Positions 1 through 10,887 of a stretch of DNA of 64,000 nt are shown one piece after another. Source of the DNA: Trissonchulus latispiculum. Lineage: Eukaryota > Nematoda > Enoplea > Enoplida > Ironidae. Below the pieces are notes generated by a model. It was given only the letters and a program-made list of their open reading frames with translations. It had not been told where the DNA came from and made no database searches. Where the stretch lies: contig JASAND010022197.1 in the NCBI GenBank assembly GCA_030248195.1, forward strand, positions 1 through 64,000, written 5' to 3'. The translations under genes and the position numbers were made by a program. Position 1 is the stretch's first letter. Every line of letters begins with the position of its first letter.

Positions 1-107
1 TTGGCCTTTTAAAGCAGTTTTCTGGCTTCTCTCACAGCTGTTAGCTCGCTTCTTTTTTGAAAATCTTCGTTACAATATTACAGGAAAAGCACTTTCGGTT
101 ATATTGA

Positions 108-1756
108 AACTAGATTTTAAAGGATCTGTTGGATCTCTAACGCCACAGATCTTCCCGGGCTGGGATAATGGGAGACCCTGGACCGGATGAGGAGGCGCTG
201 GAAAACGAAGATGGACAATTTAATAGAAATACGAATCAGGTGGAAAATACTAGAATCGAACTTTTGGAGCGGACAGGGTATCTGGCTATCCCGGATGACT
301 ATTCCGATAAATGACGAACAGTCTCATTGAACTTCTGGCCGACAACAATGAAGAAGCCACCTTACCAAACTTCGTGCGGCGGGCAGACAAATACCATCTA
401 AAGCTGATTTTTGCGGACAAATCACAACGGAACAATGCAGTGGCGGACGGAGTTAAGATTGGGCAGATTTTGGCACCTCTGGAGATCCCTAGGAAAGAGG
501 AATGACGGCGTCTACAAATTCGGCCCATCTTCCTGCATGACATTTCTATGACGGATTCCGAAGCCCACATCACCCAGTGGATTCGATCACTGGGTTTTGA
601 GGTGGCTGGCTCCTTTAGCTGGACCTATTACAAAACACCCTCGGGAAGAAGAACTCCAATTAGGGACGGCGGCAGCTCTCTCCTGGTAAAGGTGGAAAAT
701 ATGAGGCAAATACCTGGTTACACCCCTTACGTAGCGGAGGGATCGGGAACCGTCCAAAGGGCCCACATTTGGTATCCAAACTGAGGGTGTTGGTGTCTGC
801 GGTGCTTCCAAGAGGGCATCATAGGCGGGACTGTGAGAATCAAGAGTCAATTCCCAAGCCCGGACCAACTCACGGGGGAAGACTTGAAAGGCGGTAGGAG
901 ACGGTTCGTCCTCAGCCTATTCCAGAAGGTGCTTTCGGAACTTCATCCAAGAATTGGAAAATGGGAACGCACCGGGGGAAGACGGTCTCGTCAGTCTGGG
1001 AAAGTCGGATTCTCAACGACGTGACCTCTCGACGGAACCGATGAACGGCTTATCTACTGTGGCACAACCAGATCATCCCGAGCCAGGGGGTCAAGGGGAA
1101 TCGGAGGACCAACCGACCTCGTCCCAAGCTCAGAGCGAAACGGACTGGGGACTGAGTATGGCATCTAAAAGTACCCACTATGCGATGACATACAATTCCT
1201 CTGTGGTCCCTTTCGTTACTAGTCGATTCCCGTTCAGCAACCATTTCGATCCCCATTCGAATTGGACGGCGAGAATCTTAAAACTTCGGAACACCATTAT
1301 TTTTGGCGCAAGGCAAAGTTCATGGGAGATGAAAGATCTACGGCTCAGATCTTACTTGCTGCTACTCCTAGCAAAGCGAAGGCCATTGGTGGCAAGATAG
1401 AGATAAATCTGAATAAAATCGATGCTTGGGAAAAGGAGGTGAAATATGAGGCCATGTGGACTGGAATTCAGGCCAAATTCAATCAGAATAAGGAAGCAAG
1501 ACTGGCGCTACTATCTACCGATGGGCACCGACTCGTGGAAGGGAACATCAACGATCGATTTTGGAGCTGCGGCCTCCCAATTCTGGATCCAAAAATTAGG
1601 GATCACCGAAAATGGATCGGGAAAAACGTCCTGGGCGACATGTTGACCATGTTGCGTATCAAAATGCTGCAGGTTCCGGCGTTACGACAGGAGCTCGCCG
1701 ACCACTTTAGACCTGTTGGCTGGCACCTCCACCAAACGGCCCAGGACCCCCAGTGA
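108..1756 (+). pseudogene. LINE ORF1 (zinc-knuckle nucleic-acid-binding protein), broken
   Basis: Collinear with the intact 551-residue ORF1 on the right arm, but interrupted by several frameshifts and stops (a stop near 505, another near 783). Surviving pieces are 311-505, 548-784, 954-1,256 and 1,262-1,756. The CCHC knuckle region is present near 795-840 but out of frame with its surroundings. ORF1 proteins of this class bind the element RNA; this copy cannot make a full one. Confidence 0.8.
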
Positions 1757-1806
1757 AGAATCCCGAGATAAGCGGCTGAAATGAAAAGTCTCAATTTCAT
1801 TGTGCT

Positions 1807-4800
1807 ATGCTTCATATTTATGGCTCCGATTACCTTTGTTATAACATTAATACAAATGGATTAATGAGAAACTCTAAAGTTGATCAACTTTTCGTAAATA
1901 TCAAAAGAACGGATGTAATCTATATCCAAGAAACAAATTTTACTGGAACGAACCCTTATTTTCAGAAAATTATGAGCCCCACCTTCAAAATTTTCCATTC
2001 GTATCGTAATGCTAACAAAAGTGGCGGAGTATGTATTCTAGTTAATCGCATGCTTGCTGGAGTTTTCGATATGATTTATGAAAATGAAGGGAGGGAGATA
2101 GCAGTTAGAGCTAAAATTGGGGGTCGGGAATTTTTCTTGATCAACATTTATGCCCCAGCGGATTTTAATGTGAGATCTGAATTCTTCCGAAAACTACTAG
2201 AAAAGCTAGAATCAAACGTGTCGAATAGATACACTGTTGGCAGGCGATTTTAATTTTGTGCAGAATGTTCAGCTGGAGAGAGATTCGCAAAGCTGAGTCA
2301 GAACATACACTGAGACATGCTGTTAAAGAATGCAACTTAAAAGCATCCAAGAAAAGTATAGCTTAGTGGACGTTTTCAGAGAAAAGTATCCTGAAAAGAA
2401 AGAATTTAATTTTCAACCCGATTTCCTGTAGGAAGCAAAGTTAAAATCATATGTATGTAGCGCACGCCATGTTTGAATTCTTTTTATATCAGTTCAGTAT
2501 ATTCCAAGTTACAATTTGATCATTGTATGTTGATTGCTAGATTTGTCGATAATTTGTTTTTCCAGCAGCGAGGGCCGTCGTATTGGAAGATGAATACTGC
2601 CGTGTTTTGTGATAATTCTCTTTGCACTCTGATTATGCAATATTGCGGTACGATGCTCAAACTTGTTCACTAGATCAGTGACTATTGAGGAAACATTCAA
2701 AAATTGGTCATGGTTTAAATCGGAAGCGAGAAATTTGTTCAAATTTCATAGCAGATTAAGTGCGCAAAGGAAACGTAGCCAAAAGCAGATTCTCGAAGAT
2801 CAGTTAAAGGAAGCGCAAACACAAAGTACTTTTGTGAGCAGGAAAAAACTTGAAAGCAAAATTGAGAGAAATAGAGTTGAAGGAAATAGAGCAAAGTCTC
2901 GGGCGAGCACATAAGCTTGAAAACTTGTGCGACGTAATCTCGATTTTGACTGCCAAAAAGATTGAAGAAAAAGAAGGAGAGAAGCGTTACATCTACTCAC
3001 TTAAGACGGAGTCTGGGTCAGAAGTATACGGAAACGCAAAAATTATTGCAGAAATGAGACAGCAATATGCAAATTTGTTTAGCAGTAATGGAATTGATTC
3101 AGCCAAAGCTATTTCTTTTCTGGAGAGCACTCAAACTATAGTACCGGAAGACACAAGAAATGATCTTGATCAAGAAATTTCGGTCGAAGAAGTTGAAAAG
3201 ACGATCAAACAGTTCGCCTTAAAGAAAGTCCCGGGAAAAGACGGACTTTCCATAGAATTTTATCTTTCTTGCATGGAATTGTGCGCTCCATGGTTAGCTA
3301 AAATTTTCAATTCAATCTTGCAAACTGGAAAATTGCCAGAGGACATGTACATGGGAATTATCTCCCTTTTGTACAAAGGAAAAGGAGACAAAGCTGAACG
3401 GAAAAATTGGCGCCCACTAAGTATGTTAAATGTGGACTACAAAATTTTCGCTAAAGTATTAACTAATCGACTTTTAATGGTAATGCCCTATTTAATAAAA
3501 CAAGACCAAACTTGCGCTGTGAACGGCAGAGACATTAGAGATGGAATTTTGAATCTATTGGGAACTTTGGATTATGCTAAACACAGAGGAAAATCATGCG
3601 TTTTCCTTTCAGTAGATCAAATGTCAGCTTTCGATCTTGTAGAATGGGATTTTCTCAAATTAGTCCTACAAAGATTTGGTTTTGGACCAAAATTGAGGCG
3701 ATGGATAAGCGCTATGTACAAGGAAAATTGTGTCCAAAGTTCACTCCTAGTAAACGGTTATATGTCACTGCCGTTCAAGCTGGAACGGGGTATAAGACAA
3801 GGCTGCCCCTTGTCACCCCTACTGTACGTATTATGCAGTGAAACTTTCCTAAATCGTATCAGAAGAAGTCCCTCTATTCAAGGAATACCCGTTTTGGGCA
3901 GAGAAAACTTATGCTGATGATACAAATTTTACACTACGAAATTTTGATTCCGTAACAAAAATTTTTCGAAAATACAAAAAGTTCGAACGCATTTCTGGAG
4001 GGAAGTTGAAAATCGAAAAAACAGCACTCTTGCTCTGTAATGGGTTCAGACCTCAAGACGTTCCTCCCGAATTTAGAACGTACCTGAAGACGGAAGTTAA
4101 AGTTTTTGGTATCTATATCTCTGAAGATGGGATACAAAATCAGAAAACTGAAGAAACTTTTCAAGAAATATTAGAGAATTTGAAGACATTAACTCCGCCA
4201 GTTAGGTCTTCAGTCTATGCCAGAGTGGCCAGCCTAATGACTTATCTTCTCTCAAGTCTGGTATGCAACTTGGTTTGTCAACCCCTCCAGAAATGTGATT
4301 GAAGGTTTTGAAAAATGTACACAAACTTATATTTGGCATCCACTCAACCGAGGGGTGTTCAATACTGAATGTGCCACCCTGCCGAAAACAAAAGGCGGAA
4401 TAGGCTTTCCAGATATAGAGCTCCGTATTTTAAGTGTAAGTTGTAGCACTGCCAGAAGTGCTCTCAGAGATTTGTATGCACACTAGCAGGCGAAGCTCCG
4501 AGTGAAGGGCACGAGTGCGCGAAGCGCACGAGTGCCCTTCACGAGGGCTTCGCCTGCAAGTGAGCTCACAAATTTCTGTGAGCACAGCAAGCAGTGCTAC
4601 AACTGGCTTGTAATATGGCTCAAAAAACGGAAGACATTTAGTCTTCTATATGTCATGTCTTTAAAGACTGACATTTTGCTTCAAAATTCAGTCGTTTATA
4701 TACTATTTAACCTAATTTGCATATTTCTTTCGACAGAAAGTATATAAGGGGGAGAAGTTTTTTATCATTGCAGTCAGCTCTGCTGGCTGCCAGCAGCCTC

Positions 4801-5831
4801 GCTGCATACTCCGACAGGAGAGCAGCGAAGGCTTACCGTGCAGTACAATTGTACTGCACGCTACACCGTGCAGTACAATTGTACTGCACGGTGGAGCGTG
4901 CAATTCAATTGTACGCAGGCGGTTGTAGCATGGTTCGATTACACTGAGCCATGTTACAAGTCAAAGATTGGCTATCTTAATTAGAAGAAAGCTGGGAGCG
5001 GCACAAGCGTGGCATCAAATTTTTGACTTTTTCTACGGTCAAGTAGAATACAAGAGTATGCGAGCTACCAATTCAGCACAAGTCCCAAATTTTTATAAGG
5101 AGCTTCGGAAAGCAACACTGATGCTAAATTTTGAAATTAATCCGAATTCAATCTCGTTAAATGGAGTTCAATATACAGCTGCGTCGGTTAAAGTTAAACA
5201 GCTGTACGAGGCGTTAGTGTTGAGAAAATTTTCTCATAAAGCGAATTCAAGAATAGAATACTGGACCGAAAAATTTCCAGCGATTCCCAGAGCTGATTGG
5301 GAATACATCTGGGGTTCGATGAAGACAAAATTTGTAGAGAGTATTGCTCTGGACACTCATTTAAAACTTGTCCACAACGTATTTCTAACAAATAAGCGAT
5401 TACATCAAATAAACAATACTCGTTCAGAAAATTGTGATTTTTGTGCTCAGAATTTGCAAATTTCTGTTTCTGAAGACATTTTTCACGCATTCGTTGAGTG
5501 CTCTCGAATTCGATATTTTTGGGGAAGAGTGAACGACTTAATCAAGTTAGTGTCTCAGCCTTCGCAACAGTTCGCCCAAAGGGACCTGACGAATTATGAG
5601 AAGCTCTTAGGAATTACCGTAAGAAGAAATCCAAAACTGCACAAAAATTTGAACCTGCAGATTCAACAGGCACAGTTTTCTATATGGTACTCAAGAACTA
5701 TTTACAGAAACTCTAAAAACGTTGCTGATATTTGGGACATTTTTGTCAGGTCCCTTGGGCGAATAGCCCGAAATGCGAGTGCTTGGCTCTATGAAGGTTT
5801 TGTGAATGAAAAATTGGAATTTTTGTTATAA
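1807..5831 (+). pseudogene. LINE ORF2 (endonuclease-reverse transcriptase), broken
   Basis: The apurinic-type endonuclease part starts at 1,807 (IQETNF, then a GDFNF block after a frameshift near 2,220) and is badly decayed to about 2,700. The reverse transcriptase is open from 2,850 to 3,917, with NWRPLSMLN, the FLSVDQMSAFD block and GIRQGCPLSPLL. The catalytic YADD (3,910-3,921) lies in the next frame after a one-base shift. A second frameshift lies near 4,300. The frame is then cut by the 4,440-4,959 insertion and resumes to 5,831 with a CX2CX13HX4C finger. Both late frameshifts and the insertion are shared with the right arm, so they predate the duplication or the haplotype split. Confidence 0.85.
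4440..4959. mobile_element. Hairpin-rich insertion inside LINE ORF2, left arm
   Basis: LINE coding similarity stops at about 4,440 and resumes at about 4,960. The insert is built of nested inverted repeats: an outer imperfect pair (about 4,440-4,475 with 4,568-4,603), a strong inner hairpin (4,486-4,557), two perfect 24-bp palindromes 30 bp apart (4,837-4,860 and 4,867-4,890, core CAGTACAATTGTACTG), a degenerate third, and an inverted pair at 4,921-4,959. No coding capacity. Likely a foldback or MITE-type element; target duplication not resolved. Confidence 0.65.
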
Positions 5832-6560
5832 ATAATTTTGGAGTACTTGAGCTGAAAAAGTAAGTAGCTGAATACTACTTACAACCTTTTATAAAAATCG
5901 TAAGTTTTGAACTCACTAATTCTATGCAATCTTCAGGAATAGACCAATTTAAGAGCAAAAAAAAGAAGCCAAAACTGGTTCAAATCCCGTGTTTTTCCAC
6001 TCGACTCGAACTTACGGTCCACACTCATTCCCCGATGAAGACTATCAAAGGCAAAAATGCGTTATTTGTTCAAAAGGCTACACTGCAATGACTAGTTGTA
6101 GGCGCTCACCTGAATATATAAACGCTAAATCTCTCTGCCGCAGGCAGTCATGCAAATTAGATTGTACACAAAAATTTGCATGTTGTGTATTTCAACAAAC
6201 TGTTGAGTGAGATTGGCAACCAAAAGCAGATGCCAGTAATATAGCAATTTTAGAAACTGGATTGCAGGATGCAAAAGTTGGGCGAAAACAATCATTTCAT
6301 ATTCTGGAAGATAGTACGAGATCAAATTCCATCTGTTACTATTCCTTTTATGAAAACGCATGTAATGCTGATGATTTAACGTAGTTCCAGTATAATTTTG
6401 TGACCATGATAAAAATTTTGTGAAATGTTTACAAGTGAATAGCTCAGTTAGTTAGTGGTAAACGGTGAAACTGTGATTTGTATACCAGATATATTAATTT
6501 GTTTTCTGTTTGTATCCATTCATTCTTGTGAGTTTCTTGTTAATAAATCTATAGAATCAG
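5832..6560. other. LINE 3' end and non-coding spacer, left arm
   Basis: No gene seen. After the ORF2 stop there is about 100 bp of probable LINE 3' UTR. At 5,979-5,992 a GGTTCAAATCC stretch resembles a Pol III B box, and at about 6,436-6,460 TAGCTCAGTTAGTTAG resembles a tRNA A-box arm; I could not fold a tRNA from either. The right-arm match is about 55,850-56,578. Confidence 0.5.
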
Positions 6561-7345
6561 GATCAGTTCTGTAGTATGTCTCTTCAGCTTCCTTTCCAAA
6601 ACATCAACAAATCCAAGTCACGATGAGGAATGGAAGCGCCTTCTGCTGAGCGTGAGACGCGTCTCTCCGGAGACTTCGAGGATCGCTCTCAGTCCTTTCG
6701 GGGGCTGAGAAGGCAGAGGGTGCAGTCTGAGTGACACTTTTATAATAAAAAACAAAAACCAGGAAAAAATAAAACTGAATAACTAAATAGAAACAATATT
6801 CTTTTAGATTCAAAACCAATAATGAAATGTTGCCACCGTATCTATGCAATCATTGCCAATGTTAATGAAACGAACTTTGGAAAACATATTCACTAATATC
6901 ATTCATAATCAAGGAGATTTGAAAAATAGACCAAGATCTTTTGCGCTTCCTTGTTTGATAAGTGGGGACACAAGAGAACCGAAATTTTTGGAAACATTTT
7001 ACTGAAAACTTGCATACAGGGGTATATCAGGTATATGAAGCCCTCCGTTTTTCGATTCAGCTTTTCGTGGGCCGTCCCCACCACTGGCCTCCGAACAAAC
7101 CAACTTACATGTAGCTCCCACAACTATATACCAAAATGCTTATCCTCCTTAACCTTATGGTAGCTTTATGCGCTGTTCTTAAAATTCCAACTAGCCAATT
7201 ACATTTATACAGTTAGTTACCGGGCTACAGTCAAATCGATTCTCGTATCTTGTATTTGTCACAAAAAAAGAAAGGTAACACATGCTTAACAGATAGCTAA
7301 CAGATAGTTTAACATTTAAGCTTACTCTGAGCTAACGAAACGTAC
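6561..7345. repeat. Spacer block present three times in the window
   Basis: This block is present here, inverted at about 55,065-55,850, and in rearranged form at 62,454-63,005. The 81-codon open frame at 6,604-6,849 (minus) occurs in all three copies with almost no change, but has no recognisable domain and is probably conserved only because the copies are recent. No gene called. Confidence 0.75.
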
Positions 7346-8599
7346 CGGCCCTCATTTTATTTGGGGAGGGGCTCGACCCACGGCACGCCCCCCCCCAAAT
7401 CGGGGCGCGGGCGCCCCCAACACGGCCCCGGGCGCCCCTGTCAGTCACGGCCCCCAAATCGACACCCGTTTCGATTTCATATGGAAAGTATGAAGCATGA
7501 ATTTTGCAGTACAAGACAGTACAAGGCAGTACAAGACGAACCTTTAAATTCTATTGACCTATATCTAGAAAAGGGGCAGCTGGAAGGATGCCCTCTCTAA
7601 TAATCTAATTGGAGTAATAAACACACCGATTTTAATTAACAACCACATCAGAAGAATACTTTGTACAATAGACAAATGGATATGGCTTTAAATATTCAGC
7701 ACTGCAATACCCGCAATTAAATGCCATTTTGTATGAAGTTAATACTGAATGACAACTAACTACAGGAAACTTAAAACTTTGTGACGTTCAGTAGCTTTAG
7801 GATTGAAAAACTTCGTATTTCACAATAGCTGGCACTGACAGCATTCAAGGTTGTTAAGCTGAAAATGCATCACGGAAAAACTCAATGCGAAATGGTAATA
7901 TACATACATAATATACACACATATATATATATATACATATATATACATATATATATATACATATTACAGAATACAAAAAACAAAACAAAACCATCCAAAA
8001 TGACTTATTTTTATTGGGAGGCAGGGGATACTCCCATTTCACGAGCTCCGCCCACTTGAGGAGTCCCCCCCATATAACCCTAAAATTAAATTTTACAATT
8101 TTAACTTTCTTTCTTGTTTTTGAAGGCATGTATATACTTTCACATTTTAGCAAGTAATAATATTTTAGTAGTAATTTTTGACAGTTCTTGCTCAGAAATG
8201 TGCAGGAGGGAAATTTTAGAGGGGTGAACCGGTGGGCGAAGATCCGCCGGAAAATCGGATTTTTCTGGTTTTTTGCCCAAAAAATCAGAACAGGGAAAAT
8301 CCGGATTCTGGGGGAAGGGGGGGGTGAGCGACCACTCTGGGGGTTGAGGTCCAGGTCGGGAAGGGTGAGAATGACCTTGTTCTAGCTACACACATAAGCG
8401 TCAAAATTTGCAAACGTTGCCCCCATAGTAGAAACCGCACAAAGATGGATCCCCATAAATCCCGACTTCCAATTGCCTAAAAATAAGTCAGTCAAAAAGA
8501 GTATATCCAACAATAAAAAGTCAACATATCAGGACAACTGCACCCGCAAACTATATCAATGTGCTTTTGTACAAATTGTATGAGCCAAACTAGGCGCTG
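7346..8599. other. Non-coding spacer with C/G-runs and a TA microsatellite, left arm
   Basis: No gene seen. 7,360-7,460 is a GC-rich patch with long C-runs (G-quadruplex potential on the minus strand). At 7,505-7,540 a 10-bp unit CAGTACAAGA is repeated about three times. 7,905-7,970 is an interrupted TA/CATA microsatellite. 8,185-8,345 holds another G-rich patch. The right-arm match is about 53,810-55,065. Confidence 0.6.
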
Positions 8600-9584
8600 T
8601 TAAGGTGGTGATTCCTTTTGGAGACATCAACTTTGAACCACTATTATTCATTCATTATTTGGAGTTAAGAAGTCATCTTTATATCAAAATGTAGCTTAAC
8701 ATTTTCTCTTTTTAATGAGTACAATGAATCTAAGTTTGGCTTTCCAAAATGTTTTTCCTGTATTTTAGAAGAAGTATAATTTTTCAGATTTTTTGCAGGC
8801 TGAAGTAAATTTTTTCGCAGGACATCGGTTAGAGCATTCGATAACTCCATCAAATAGCTGGGGACCCTTATTTAGTTATTGTGATATCGCTCTTCGTTAT
8901 GGAGAAATAAGTTAAAATGTCTGCACAACCTGGATTTTGCCTACTTTTCACTACTTTGGCAAGCCACTACTTCAGTTAGGAAGCAGCTATCGGGGCAACT
9001 AAAAAAGGGTCCCGGGGTATTTTTGTGTAGAACACATCTGCAAAGTGGCAACTTTCTAGCTTGCATACTAAATTCTGCGCAATCGCTGGAAAAAATTTGG
9101 TCGTGTTTTTGCAAAAACTACACTTTTTGTGATAGCAGCCTAAGGGATAGCAATTGTACGATGGCCTCCGATAATTGGCCTCTGTGAGATCTTTAAATCG
9201 ACACCCTTAGTTAAATTTTACGGCTTTCGTAGCTCAAGAAGTAGTGGATTATTTGATTTCTGCAGAAAGGACAAGGTTTTGACGCCAAAATAAGAAAATT
9301 GGCTATATCTCACGATAGGGAAAAGCTAGAAAGTTGCTTTCAAAAGCAAAATTGTAGAGTTTAACGAGTTCTTTCGAATGGGTATAGTCATAGCCATGCA
9401 GCTGCTGCCAAACGTTCAGAAATTGGCAAAATCCGCCCAGAACGCAAATGTTGAATTTTTGAAGCCCGATTGCACAGAGGGTGTTAGAACGCTAAAACAA
9501 CTTATTTTGGAAAGTTTCGTTGAATTTCATCCTGGTTTACGCCGTCAATCAACAATATGTGCCCAAAAGGAATCACCACCTTAA
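8600..9584. mobile_element. TTAA-flanked TIR element without coding capacity, left arm
   Basis: A perfect 18-bp terminal inverted repeat (GGTGGTGATTCCTTTTGG at 8,604-8,621; its complement at 9,563-9,580) is flanked on both sides by TTAA. The interior of about 940 bp has no transposase frame. TTAA target duplication is the hallmark of piggyBac-type transposition, so this is probably a non-autonomous piggyBac-like element; the terminal bases themselves do not prove the superfamily. Confidence 0.75.
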
Positions 9585-10774
9585 ACAACCACACCACACC
9601 TACCAACCGACCACCAATGACACAGCCAGGTTCCGGGCACCCTAGCCTGAGATTTATTTTACAAAAAACAACACTTTTAGCAAAAAAAGCATAGCAAAAA
9701 AGTGTATAAAAACTAGTGCTTAATTAATATATAAACTACACGTTTCTATACCATACAAGGGCGCACCCAAAACTCTGGCTTCATGTAAGCAAGGACCTTA
9801 TTAACCGCAAACATAACCTATGAAGCAACAATAAATGCAAACTGTATTGCAATTCTGAAAACAGCTCATGCAAACAAGCAAGCAGGTGAGAATGCAGCAA
9901 TAGGAATACAAAGTGATTAACAAACAGTTAGGTCTCTGTGAGGAGCACCACATAAGCAGAGAAATCACATTTATAGTAAAGTCTAAAAAAACAAAATCAT
10001 ATCCTACCGTACCTTCGACTGAAATGTTTTTTGTGAAAACATAAATCATTAAAATATTTTAGAAGAAAATTGAACAAATAATCCCTCTGAACTACTACTC
10101 GAAATTTTAAATAAATTTTATGCTAACAATATATTTAACTAGAGTCTATTAACCACACACTAAGTATCTACTGTTATGTGCTTTGCTAATAAACCTATCT
10201 ATTCATCCTAGATTAACAGTACCAATATTATGCTCAATATATTATTTAGCCTACTTTTATGAATATAAACCTCTACATTTGAGATAAAGCTATGGATAGC
10301 CAAGATACAAACACTATGGGCAAAATAACAAATTCAGAAAAAATAGTAGAACTTCAGAATTTTAAATTCTCCAAAATTTGGCTAAATTAACCCTTAATCA
10401 GGCAAATGTGCACAGATAGCCACAAAGCCACCAAAGGGTGCATTTTTTCCGCCAACAGTAGACAAAGTATATTAGTCGACAAACAAAACAGTAAAAAATA
10501 AACAGACATTAAGTTCAAAATATGCGGCAGCTGGTTAACAAAATCAGTCAATCAATTCCCACTCAGAAAACACCAAAAATATCAAAATTGGTCCAAGTTA
10601 GTTAAAGTCTGTAGATACGCACACCCAAAACATGTGGGTGTGCACAGCAAAAATTATGCAAAGATAATGAGTGTTCCGTGTTCAAAATATCCATTCCACC
10701 CATTTTTGAATGAAAAAATGATCCTTTTGTTGTCACCAAGTCACATAATAAAGATAGATCATTTCGTTCCACAG
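9585..10774 (-). other. Probable 3' UTR and flank of left EEF2K
   Basis: Non-coding sequence downstream of the left EEF2K stop. A possible AATAAA polyadenylation signal on the minus strand is at 9,653-9,658, about 1.1 kb past the stop; it is retained in the right arm (52,752-52,757). The true transcript end cannot be fixed from sequence alone. Confidence 0.4.
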
Positions 10775-10887
10775 CTACTCCTCTTCAGCCTCAGCATAGA
10801 CTTCCTCCGCCAGCATATAGTACTTATTGGCCAACTTTCCCTTCATGGCTTCCATTGCCGCGCTGGCAGCTTCATTGTATAAATCAC
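10775..10887 (-). CDS. EEF2K: EEF2K left exon 15 (C-terminus and stop)
   Basis: Residues 777-813 plus stop: DLYNEAASAAMEAMKGKLAN, then an acidic tail ending AEAEEE. The extreme C-terminus is needed for eEF2 recognition in characterised EEF2K. Stop codon at 10,775-10,777. Confidence 0.95.

Larger units (their letters stand above)
1..5940 (+). mobile_element. L1/Tx1-like LINE, degraded copy, left arm
   Basis: Two-ORF non-LTR retrotransposon: a zinc-knuckle ORF1 followed by an endonuclease/reverse transcriptase ORF2 with a C-terminal CCHC finger. ORF2 ends at 5,831. The 3' boundary is uncertain; I place it near 5,940, just before a short A-run. The 5' end is at or before base 1. ORF2 is split by a 0.5-kb insertion (4,440-4,959). 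Compared with the right-arm copy, bases 1-2,850 carry many extra stops and small indels, while 2,850-5,831 is almost identical. The clade is assigned from domain layout and reverse transcriptase motif style. Confidence 0.85.

Noticed and set aside
6430..6500. tRNA-like A-box stretch TAGCTCAGTTAGTTAG
   Set aside because: No matching acceptor or T arm could be folded around it.
6604..6849. 81-codon open frame present in three copies
   Set aside because: Conservation reflects recent duplication of the DNA; no domain, no start context, and one copy differs by a non-silent change.
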